Source: Cydia pomonella (taxonomy: Eukaryota; Arthropoda; Insecta; Lepidoptera; Tortricidae). Taken from it: DNA of 64,000 nt. Made by a program: the position numbers and the translations under genes. How positions within the stretch are numbered: position 1 is the stretch's first letter; every line of letters begins with the position of its first letter. Where the stretch lies: NCBI RefSeq assembly GCF_033807575.1, contig NC_084703.1:4774001-4838000 (forward strand). The letters are read 5' to 3'. Below, in pieces: positions 46,107 through 56,800 of this stretch. Below the pieces are notes generated by a model. It saw only the letters and a program-made list of their open reading frames with translations, had not been told where the DNA came from and did no database searches.

Positions 46107-46491
46107 ATGTATAATGGCACTCCACACCTTGTCGCTTTGTCAAGTAGATACGGAATAATAAAATATAAAATAATAATTACTAGACTACTTATTATTACTA
46201 TTAAAGTTGACTCGCCCAATTGTAATTTATGCGGAGCAATTGAAGACGTGTTTCATATAACAATGGAATGTCGCCGAGGTGTCGCACAGCGTCGCTTACT
46301 TAATGTCTGTTCCTATGACCTCGGCCGAGTCAATAGCATTCTAGCATCCCCAGCTTCGGAAGAGGCTGGGCTCCTTTTTTCTATGGTTATGGATATCATA
46401 ACACGTAGAAATAGAGAAAGTTAGACTGGTGTAGTTTTGTTAGAGAGCCATGAGGGTGGTGAGGGGTAAATAAATAAAGATTTAAAAAAAA
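46107..46491 (+). mobile_element. Non-LTR retrotransposon 3'-end fragment
   Basis: The frame from about 46200 reads CNLCGAIEDVFHITMECRRG, the cysteine/histidine pattern found at the C-terminus of many insect LINE polyproteins, then ends at a TAG near 46424. A TAAATAAATAAAG and A-rich tail ends near 46491. It lies between the two M16 genes. Confidence 0.7.
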
Positions 46492-47282
46492 TTACTAGAC
46501 GTTTAAGTACTATGCTCGTACAATGATTCAAGTGTCAGATAGGTACAGATTTTTTTCTTTGTTTAAAAAGTTGATCTTTATCATCAGAATCGATGAGATG
46601 ATGAGACTTACTGGAATTTAAATTCTGAATATGTTAGAATGGGCGGTTATGAGCGTCGTGATAGTGAGTAGGTGTAAAAGGTACTATTACACATGCTCTG
46701 CAATAGCATGCTTATTGAGCAAGCGTGTTTATTGAGCGTGCTTAATATGAGCATGCTAATACACTGTTTACATGTGCTATTTGCCGCTAAAAATTATTCT
46801 TAAAAGTCCTAAACACACATGCTAGTAGGTAGCATTTGCGCAATGGTAGCTTGCTTGTTGGACAACTGGAGACGCCTTGTCTGTAATTTTCTGTACAAAA
46901 CAGTCTGCCAATTTTTGCGGAGGAGGGACATGTCAAACATAATATGGCTATTTGTACGTCTGTCAGATAAACGTCAGTCCTTACAACACATGACCATTGG
47001 CCGAGGTTTTAGACAGAGGGTAAGCTCGTAAAGGCGACTCCGTTTGCTAAATCCTCCGAGGGAGCATGTTTTCGTGCTAGTAACTAGCATGTGTAATGTA
47101 ACAGAACCTTTATATTTTTTGGATATAATAAAAGTACCTGCCTTGATAAACCTTTTTGATAAAAGAAAAGATTCATTAAATTACAAGAACTAGAAGAAAC
47201 AATACATTTAATCTATGTAACTGTGACATTACCTGACAGAAAACATTGTCAAAAGCTCACTATTCTTCAATACAACACCAAA

Positions 47283-50200
47283 ATGCAAAGATTACTTCGC
47301 CGCCATTTCATACCCACGCTTTCTTTTACTCGCAAATACCGATATCCAACTACCTTCCTTCAATTCCTACGGAACGAACCTCAGCCCGAACATACGCAAC
47401 TTCTTAATGGTGTCAATGTTGTGACATTGCAGAAAGAGGGATGCAAGGCCTGTGTAGGTATATTTGCGGACATTGGATCGCGGTACGAGTTGGAATTCGA
47501 AAATGGCATCGCACACCTGTTCGAGCATATCGTTTTTAAGACTACTAAGTGTACGTCGAAGACGGATATGAGGAAGAAGATTAATGCTTTAGGTTTGATA
47601 TTTATTATCATTTATTTATAAGGTAGACGAAGCTAGGTCACTTCGGGACGCTTCGGGGCGAGATTCTAGGAGTACCCTGTGCTTTTGGACTGTGCAGGAT
47701 GGCGAGACAGACTCCTAGCTGGCTTTCAATAGAGGAATTAATAGTTTCTCATTAAATATATTCTCGGTCTTAATTTAGGTAGGTTTTATACACGGTGTAA
47801 CATGAGGGAACCGAAAGATTTTTTACCACGCATTTCTGAGGCCAAAAGAAAGAAAAATTGTTATGGCTTTTTGTAAATTTCGCCAAAAATATTTGTATTT
47901 GTACATAAACAGTTAATGCAATGGTAAAAATGGCACTGAAAATTAATTTTTACGTTTGATTTTTGTAAAATCTAGTTTTTGTAAAAGTTACTTGTCACAT
48001 CTGTTAATAAGGATATTTAAACTACGCCCCATTAAGGGCATCATCGCCATCAAAAAGGCGTTTGCGCTAAGTTACAAAAAGAAGATGTTTTGTTTTTTAA
48101 ATTATTGGTAATAACTCTGAAACTAGGCGAAATACAGAAAAGTTTATATGACATTTTAGTCTCTAAATGTGATCAGGAATACACTATTAAAATCTGTCGG
48201 TTTCCTCGTGTTACACCGTGTATATAACGTATTTATTCCTATGTACCTATACTAAACTCATACTCATATATTTATTCATAGTAATTCATATTATGTCACA
48301 ATATTATTAAAAAAAAATATTTTTAAAACATGATTTGTAACAATTTACATAATAATATTAATTCGAAATTTGGGTACTTATTTTGTACTCCATAAACTCA
48401 TTAGATAGATAGAATACTCTTTATTGGCACACCTCGGTAAAAGATACAGCTTAAAGAAAAACAATTGATTAGTGATAGAGGCAGACAACAGGCGGTGTTA
48501 ACGCTAAAGAGCGATCTCTTCCAGACAACCTTTTGGGTAGTGGAAACTAAAACAATTAATCAAAAAGAGTAGGTGTTGCAATAAAAACGTTATGAAGCCT
48601 ACTTTCATACACACATAGGTCAATATATATAATATGTGAATGCTTTTTTCAGTAAAGTAGTTGTACAGTTAAATATATCCACATCTGTGAGTTTTTCATT
48701 ATTATTAAACAGTTTACAACACGCTTAATAAATGCATTACTAGCTTAACGAGTCCGACTGCGAGGAATAGAGAAAAGGTATTTTTTGCGACACTGGCGAA
48801 CTCCTCTACGCGGAACTCTGAAACCTATTTTTATGAAGCAATGTACCCCTACATAGCTGCGTCTAGCACTGAGTGAATAATTTTGAAAAGCAAGTCAGAG
48901 TCTACTGCATCACGGCGTTCACTTATTTTTTGCATCTTAAAACGTGTACATGTATCCGTGTAGTTAGTGTAAATTTGCCCAGTCCTAAACGCGAGTGATA
49001 TGATAAATTTCTTTTGTAACCGTTCAATTCTATTAATATGAATAGCGTGAGATGGTTTTCAGACAGAACATGCAAACTCTAGGTGATATTTATCATAATT
49101 TGTCAAAGTAAATGATTACCACCGTAGACTTTTTTAACTAAAAACTATTAACCACCTACCTTTCAGTATGTGTTAAAGTAGATTTATTACTTTAAAGTAT
49201 TGAGAACGTGAAAATGTCTATATTTTCATGTTAAAGGCAAACTTGCTTACATTAAATACCCTTATTTTCCAGGTATCAAATTACACGCGTTCACCACTAG
49301 AGAGCTGGTGGGCTACTACGCCTACTGCCTGCCCGAGAACGTAAATGACGCCATCACCATTTTGTCCGAGTGCGTCATGAACAACGCCCTCGCCTGCGAC
49401 GACATCTGCAGCGAGAAACTCATCATCTACGAGGAAATCATCCAGCAAGACACAGACCCTAAACATTTAGTCTTCGACTATCTACATTCCAGCGCTTTCC
49501 AAGGCACCAGTCTAGCAAACACTGTGCTAGGCACAACAAGCAATCTTTACAAAATAGATCAGGCCCTAACACACCAGTATTTGCAGAGAATAATGCATCC
49601 GTGTAGATTCTGCTTATGTGCTGTAGGCGCTGTGTGTCATGAGCCGATAGTCGAGCTGGCGAGCAAGGTTTTATGTTGGACCGTACCAAGTCCATGTAAG
49701 GAAACACTGTACAGATATACCGGGTCGGATGTACGCTACAGAAACGACGCATTAGCAAGAGCGTACGTAGCTTACGCCTTAGAAGGTCCAGCGTTTAGTA
49801 ACATAGATATGGTGTTCATGGACTTGGCTGCGGCTTTGATAGGTGGCTGGGATAGAACGCAAATCGGAGATAGAAATCATGGGGTGGCAGTCGCTAGAAG
49901 AGCTTCGCTCGGTGATTTCTGCGATTCTTATAAATCGTTCAACATAAAGTATAAGGACACTTCGCTTTGGGGCGTTCAGTTTATATCCCCCTCGTTGCAA
50001 CTGGAAGACATGCTTTACACCCTTCAGGACTCCTTGCTTGGTATGTGCACGATAGTTACTGAAGGCGAAGTAGAGAGAGCTAAAGAGCAATTGAAGAGCA
50101 AGTTACTTTACGAGACGGCCACTTGTTATGGCGCAGCGAAAGACTTAGCGACTCATATGTTGTACAACTGTTGTCACTGGCCATCGATACCAGACAGGTT

Positions 50201-50354
50201 GGAATTTATAGATAAGATATCATTGGAGGACTTTAAGAGTACGCTGTATGACTACATTTACAATAAATGTCCGGTCATCTCGGCAGTGGGTGCCACAGAG
50301 GGTTTGCCAGATTATACCAGGATTAGGGGTAGCCAATATTGGCTTAGACTTTAA
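47283..50354 (+). CDS. Mitochondrial processing peptidase beta-like, M16 family (one intron)
   Basis: Exons 47283-47592 and 49273-50354 join G|GT in phase (1392 bases, 463 aa). The ATG at 47283 is preferred over the in-frame one at 47223. It starts MQRLLRRHFIPTLSFTRKYR, a basic presequence-like N-terminus, and gives a length matching its neighbour. The zinc motif HLFEH (His78, Glu81, His82) is intact, with the distal Glu158 in IIYEEI 76 residues on. Shared family marks are SAFQGTSLA, KDTSLWGVQF and the C-terminal PDYTRIRGSQYWLRL, which parallels the neighbour's end. The two proteins are clearly diverged paralogues arranged head to head, with start codons 1.5 kb apart. Activity as a presequence peptidase would require an alpha partner. 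Substrate and tissue are unknown. The intron holds transposon fragments. Confidence 0.87.
47791..48220. mobile_element. TA-flanked element with CACGGTGTAAC ends
   Basis: Inverted ends CACGGTGTAACATGAGGGAA and TTTCCTCGTGTTACACCGTG are flanked by TA (47789-47790, 48221-48222). At 430 bases it has no transposase. Internal sequence overlaps with the fragment near 19120-19260. It lies in the intron of the downstream M16 gene. Confidence 0.75.
48399..48640 (-). mobile_element. Retroposon 3' tail in the M16 intron
   Basis: AGATAGATAGAATACTCTTT followed by ATTGGCAC is, on the minus strand, the AATAAAGAGTATTC tail with a TCTATCTA repeat typical of insect LINEs. The body continues through CTCTTCCAGACAACCTTTTG. 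The 5' extent is unclear. Confidence 0.5.
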
Positions 50355-50744
50355 CATTAACTATCATTCTGCCTTTTACTCTTTAACGAATCATCTTGGT
50401 ACGCTTATCAATTGTTTTGGTGAGTGACCATAGAGAAGAATATGCGGAACGAAATTATTCTATGACATCGGCATTTGAACCATGTAAAGTCACTTGTTGG
50501 CTAAAATGTTTAATAACGCGTATTGGTTTGGTAATGTTCCAAACGTGTTAAAGATTACGAATGTGCCCAGCAGGTAAATACGTTGCCTATCTTTATTGTT
50601 ATATGATTTTTAACAATTCTTAAATAATAATTAAAATTACTAAAATATTCAATAGCTTTTTTTGTTCTATCTTCTGTGCTATTAAGTACAATGTAAAGTA
50701 CGAATGATAATCACTAAGAACTTCGTACATTATGTATGAGATGC

Positions 50745-51285
50745 AACGAACAGTGGCTTGGCCGAATACCGAATATTCGACGGAACCATCGGCCGAATAG
50801 CCGAATAGTCAGCTAGAAGTTTTACCTACAATGAAGTAATTAGAACGCGAGCGTGCGTGCACTGTGCAAGTTGCAACTTATTTCTCGCTGTAGGCAGTCT
50901 TTGATAGAAATTAAAGCCCGACCAGAAATATATGATCATAGTCAAGAGGGCGCTGTTATTCTCATGTATGAGGTGACAGTTTAATTTAGTATGAAAAATT
51001 TATTTCCAATGAAATTCCACAATATGGTGCGTGATCATTACTGGTCAGGCTTTATGCTTATTCTGCACGCAGTGCGTATTGAATTGCGGACATTGCGGTG
51101 CGTTATTTAGTTTTTTTTTTGTTCATGTTTTTGTACTATCTATGAATATAAAGGTAGTCTGAAAGATTTACCTATTGTATACTTGTGGTTTGTTACTTTT
51201 TTTACCCATCGTTTGCAGTTATCTACGTGTTAACGTACTATTCTCGGTATTCGGCCGAATATAGAATATTCGTTGCATCTCTAGT
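50745..51285. mobile_element. Foldback DNA element with CCGAATATTCG subterminal repeats
   Basis: The ends GAGATGCAACGAA and TTCGTTGCATCTC are inverted. Inside them, GGCCGAATACCGAATATTCG at left and CGGTATTCGGCCGAATATAG at right repeat the CCGAAT motif. AGAGATGCA termini with such motifs are known among hAT-type elements. No transposase is visible. Confidence 0.6.
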
Positions 51286-51487
51286 AATTTCCTATCTCTG
51301 TCGCACACGTATTAATCAAAACAACGCCAAACACCTTGTGGCGAGCTGTTGGGGAGTAGCGACCCCACGTACCCGAGTGCTCCTGCGGAGTTCTGCTACG
51401 CGCAAGGAGGGTGGGTGGGACAGGATTCTCTGCCTCTGGCTTGCCCTAGTCGGCCGGCCAAAGTGGAATCGCTAGAGCTGTAAGCTC

Positions 51488-52973
51488 CAGTGGTGGAAGT
51501 AGACGTCGGCGCCGCGCCGCCGCCGCCGACGATTTTTCCACGCCGCCGCCGCCGATAAATTTGACCGGCGTACAATTGGCGTGGAAATTATTGATACTCA
51601 TTGTGACTTATTGCATGTTACGTAGTGAGTATATAGTGTTTAAAAGGTGCTTATGCTTTTTCACTTATTATTTGCCAATGAGATAAATTTGCATAATTTT
51701 TGTCGTTGCGATGGGAGCTGCGATAACGATTAACCGTTAATTGAAAACAAGATCTAGTTTCTGGATTACATGTTATTTATTATTTGATATTTTACTGTAG
51801 GGCTTTTTATAGATAGCGTTTTGTTTTACTTTAATATTCTCTTGATTGTCAGTTTAACCAGGGAAGTGAAGTCAAAATAAAATAGCGGGTTTATGTCAAT
51901 AAATAAACACAACACAACTATACCGGTATAATCCCGTTAGCCGTGCAACACACCAGTGAACCATAACCGACACTTCACATTCTGAACTCAACTTGAGTAC
52001 AATTTTCACAAATTCTAATTAAATCTGTTTTTATGACAGCTAGAAGAACAAACTAAGAACAAACCCCTCCGCTCTCAGAGAGCTGAATATCGCCACTCAG
52101 CTCTTCACAACATGCTACCACATAATATATCCGAAGAATCTATTCTGATGATGCGCAGAAACACATGAATTTAGGCCGAACCGAATGAATGGCAAACGTG
52201 CTCGAGTTGGAGTATGTGTGAGATAGTCGAATGCTATGAAGAGTTCTTGCGGCAGTCTGCACCGTGTTGTCCACCCGGCTTATGACCGCACGAAATGGAA
52301 ACAGATTACATGTGATCGCGATCCTCAGCAATGAGAAAACGAGAAAGAAGATACGGCTCAGTGAGCCTGGTGCTTGTACTCATGTTTGTACGGCAAGAAA
52401 ACAATTAAATGGAAGCCAGTATTAGCAGTCTAGCAAATTTCAAGGATATTTGGAATTTTATTATAGTACGTCATTTTTAATTTTAATACGATATGCCATG
52501 GATATCATAAGAAAAAGGAGAGTTATAGATCGGAATGAAGGTCATTGGGACCAGAGTTGTGTTTCCAAAACGTCCCGCTAGCTTTTTCTAAATCCCATAC
52601 AAAATGAGACTTAACGCAAATGCGTACGTTACGTCACGCTATTGAATAAATGTACACTAGGGGTTCAGGTAACCCCTTAATGCAAGCCAGTTACTAGGGA
52701 AAGTAGGGAAATCAAGTTATTATACCTATCCTATATTCATTTCCAAACCCTATTTTACTCATAACCTATTCAAAACTATACGTACTTCACTGACCATAGC
52801 AACCTATATTGATCAGATTGTAAATAAAAATATCAAATTATAGATTTTTCTTAAAAAACCTGAAAGTGAAGGTCACGCCGATTTCTCGCCGAAAACACGC
52901 TACCGCCGCCGATTTTTTGGCAAACGCCGCCGCCGATCATTTCTTAATCGGCGCACACGTCTACTACAAGGTT
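51488..52973. mobile_element. Foldback DNA element with CGCCGCCGCCGAT subterminal repeats
   Basis: The left zone (from CAGTGGTGGAAGTAGACGTC) and the right zone (ending CGGCGCACACGTCTACTACA) are imperfect inverted repeats rich in CGCCGCCGCCGA/TCGGCGGCGGCG. The interior of about 1.3 kb has no long frame. The right end abuts the direct repeat at 52965. Confidence 0.6.
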
Positions 52974-53140
52974 TTCCCAAAAAATCCAATTAATCCAGCT
53001 TTGATGATTCATTTGAAGACAAGTAACATTTCCTGAAAGTGTAATCTAATTTGAACCTTAAATTGGAATGCTAAAGTTGAAATTCTAATGGCGCGTATGT
53101 GGTCGATAAATCGTACTATGCCTGGAAAAGTGTTAACGGT
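52965..53140 (+). repeat. Direct repeat, copy 2 (partner at 43480-43660)
   Basis: It matches copy 1 from CTACAAGGTTT through AATTCTAATGGCGCGTATGT to GGAAAAGTGTTAAC. A deletion of about 10 bases and a few substitutions separate the copies. Confidence 0.75.
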
Positions 53141-53557
53141 TTAACCGCCCGGTTTAGCGGGATGGTGCAAGTGGCGCTTACTGCCAAGTTAGTGCAAAGT
53201 TAGCATGGTCAGAACTTATCACCGACCCAAGTAGAGGTCTAGGCTCGTAAGGCCAACCATACAAAATTATCCTATTTATAATTAGAAGCTTGTTGTATAG
53301 TGAATTTAGATGATTTACGTTTCTTTGAGAAAGAAATGCAACTTGGCGTATGATAGGTTCTAATTAGATTAAAACGGAGTGTGCATTGTAATGCACATTG
53401 GGCCTTACCAGGCTAGGATAACTGATGGATATTGAAGATCGCAAAGGCAGCTTAGCATTATTAATAAGCACAGCAAAAAAAAGACCTTTGCTTTGCACAG
53501 ATATATTTCGCAGGAAGCTCAAAATCATAGACATTCGCCAAACAATCATCAAATACG

Positions 53558-53817
53558 TGGGCCTGTCTTTTAGGGCCAACGGCGAAAATCCAGATTTCAT
53601 TACCTGCCTCTCTATCGCTCTTGCAATAGATACAGTCAGCGTCAAATACCTTGTAGCAGTCAAAGTGGCCAAAAAGTTCGGTACACCATAATAAATATAT
53701 GGTGTACCGAACTATTTGGACACCCTGGTTGCTACAAAGTATTTGACGCTGACTGTACTAGAACAATAGAGAAGCAGATAACGACATTTTGATTTCGACG
53801 TTCGCGGCAGGCCCTCT
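53558..53817. mobile_element. Foldback element interrupted by a second MITE
   Basis: The outer arms (GGGCCTGTC...CTCTCTATCGCTCTTGCA and AGAACAATAGAGAAGC...GGCAGGCCC) pair with each other and resemble 17593-17716. Their centre is occupied by the TA-flanked element at 53633-53755, so the inner one inserted later. Confidence 0.65.
53633..53755. mobile_element. TA-flanked MITE nested in a foldback
   Basis: CAGTCAGCGTCAAATACCTT and AAGTATTTGACGCTGACTG are inverted ends flanked by TA (53631-53632, 53756-53757). The pairing continues to GGTACACC/GGTGTACC at the centre, so the 123-base element is almost wholly palindromic. Confidence 0.82.
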
Positions 53818-56800
53818 AATCTGGATCATATTTTTGTGTGTACATCCTAGTGCTAGTTTTACATGATATTATTCATACCAGCTTCGCAAATGAAGACAGA
53901 TCACATTTGCACATAATTGATCCACGTACACGTTTATATTTGAAATGTTAAGAATTAAACTCAAACAACTTCTTACAAAATTATAATTTATTACGTTAAG
54001 ACTAACATATAAAAATATAAAAAAAAATATTGAGTACACAAAGACTGAGTTCCAACTAGATACAAGACAAATATATACATAAAAAGACAAAAAATGACAC
54101 CGTTTAAGTGGGATAGAGATTCATTGAGAATACTAACCTAAAATCGAATGGAAACTTGTGGTCAGGTTAAACATGTATATATTTTCCCATAACTTTTTTT
54201 GCACTACCTTTTATCTGGTTAAATTGACGTAATCTTTACATGATTTATTTTTGTAATGTATGATTTTTAATTAATTTAAACAGTAAACTTGAGAACCGTT
54301 TCTGTATTACATATATCGTTTAATATGTTTACCAAAAATTTACTGTAAAAAAAACAGTGAAATTATACACAATATATTTTCGTGAATACAATGACGGATG
54401 CTTTAAAAAGCTCAGACTTTAATTAATACTACATTATAGTCAAGACATAACAGACCTGCCAAAATATTGATTATACCACTGAAAAGTTACAAAATAATCA
54501 TTTTTAACAAAAAGATTTGAACACACTATATAAACCAAAAAGTATTAAAAAGGTATGAAATAAACTTTCACTGTATGAATGATCATGATTATAGACACTT
54601 ATACAACTGTTGTTGGTCTAAAAGACGTAAATAGACGATCACATACTAAATTGACATACATAATTGAGAATTTTAGTTCATCGAGAACAAGTTTCGTTCA
54701 TACTTTCACAAGATTTGGTGATTTTGTAGCAGTATGACAGGAAATATCTAAAATTATGAACAGAGGCCGGAATTCTCGTGGCAGTTTGAATTGTGATTAG
54801 GGACTTCTCATCAGCCGGCTTTCGACATACCTAAGATATCGATACAATGAACATATTAAAAAAGATTAAAAGTAGAGGTAAAAAATAATAATCGATCTTA
54901 TCGCTAAACAGTTAAAACTGAAAATGCGAAATAGAGATGTGCAATAAAAGAATGAAAACTTAATAGTTACGCATTAAATCACTTCATGTGTGCTACTCTG
55001 CAGCGGCGCCATCCTAATGAAAATTAATGAATTATATGATAAAATGATGTACCTAAAACGTACATCATGTACCTATAATGTTTATGGCTGTACCTGTACC
55101 AGGGAGCGAAATAATGTGCAATGAAATTGGCGTCGCTGGGGAGCATATTCTGTAGCAGCGGCAGTACACCACTTCAGATGGTTTTTTTTATTTATTTCAA
55201 GTCCAAGTATATTTCAGTGCTAACAAATGTCCCATTAGTTTCTTTATAAAAGAAATAAGTAAGTACGTAGTCATCTTTTTTCCATATTATCTGCTTAAAT
55301 GACTTATTTTACAGTCAAATATCCATGAACTATTATAACTTCCTTTTTTATATTTCGTGTTCTACATTGTATCGATATATGTGTATCGGAAGTCGATAAA
55401 GAAGAACTCCCTATGACAGTTCAAAAATGCCACAATAATTCCGGTCCCTGATTATGAATTACGAAGATAATAGAATGTATCTTTTTAATCACAATTTCAC
55501 AATCACAGAGTAAATATGTTCAAAAGACAGCATTTAAAAAGACCTTGTAAAAGATTATCATTCGAACTTAAACTTGTTCTTTCACAAAAACATTTAAAAC
55601 GAGTATTCTTAATATTACGTTCACAGTAGACAACAGTCCGTTACAGTGTTTAAGAGAGCATTACATGCGCCAGGTTGCGGCTAAACGTGAACGCGGTTCG
55701 TACACCCCGCCTCAATCAAAGCGGATCAAACAACGCGCCAACGTATCTGTCACCCTCGATTCATATTCCTAATCGTAATCGTTCCAAGACTATGGGACAT
55801 CAAGGGAAAGTACCTTAAATATCGTAGATAGGATATTTTGCTGAAATAAAACTTTATGTTATTTTTAAAAGTCAGTAATTCTGCATTTAAACATTTTCTA
55901 AGAATTACTAGCTTCGACTGGGAATCGAACCGACTTAAATGTGAAAAAAAAACACCCCTATTTTTATGATGCCAATCGAAAGAATGGACAAAAAATAATA
56001 ATTCTTCTTAAGTTACATAGTATTTTAAAAGAAAGAAACAACGTAAAATGTTTGAGTTAAATTACAAGAAAATTATTAAGTCGGTTCGATTCCCAGATGA
56101 AGCAAGTAATTCTTAGAAAATCTTTAAATGCAAAATTACTAACTTTTAAAAATAAAGTAGTCTTCTTTCAGCAAAATATCCTATCTACGATATTTAAGGT
56201 ACTTTCCCTTGATGTCCCATAGTCTTGGGACGCTCTGTATATCTCTACAGTTCGCATTGAAAAGTATCTGTTAGTCTATATGTCTTACATATAGAGACAT
56301 GTATCTCTTTTTATTAAGTGGCAGATATATTTGACGCGTTGTCTGATCCGCTACTTTTTATGCTAACTTATTATACGCAAAACTTTTAACTGAACATTTG
56401 TGTACCTTATGTCTTTACAGTAAAGTTCACAAGTTGTCAAATAACAGCGTGGTATAGCGCGTTCGATATTAATTTAGTGTTCTATGAGTACCTGGTCGAT
56501 TAGCTATATTCTCAAGATTTAGAGAGCATTCACGGTAAAACATCGATGTACAACATCAAACACAAATTTACTTACAAATATTATACGCAAATTCTCGAAT
56601 GAAACTTGATTGTGCTATAAGCGGTAAGCACCAGTGCATTTCTCAGAAACTATTTATTAAATACTCCTTTTAAATACCGCCTGTTAAAGTCAACATGAGT
56701 TCTTTGCACTGACAACAAAAAATACTTATTTAAAAAACCAACTCTCAGTGGTCCCTTCTTTAATTTGTTCCAAAATACCGTTATGAAAATTTTAAAAGCT

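Noticed and set aside
55920..56105. tRNA gene suggested by GGTTCGATTCCC
   Set aside because: The motif occurs in both arms of a foldback element, with no cloverleaf or A-box at a suitable distance.
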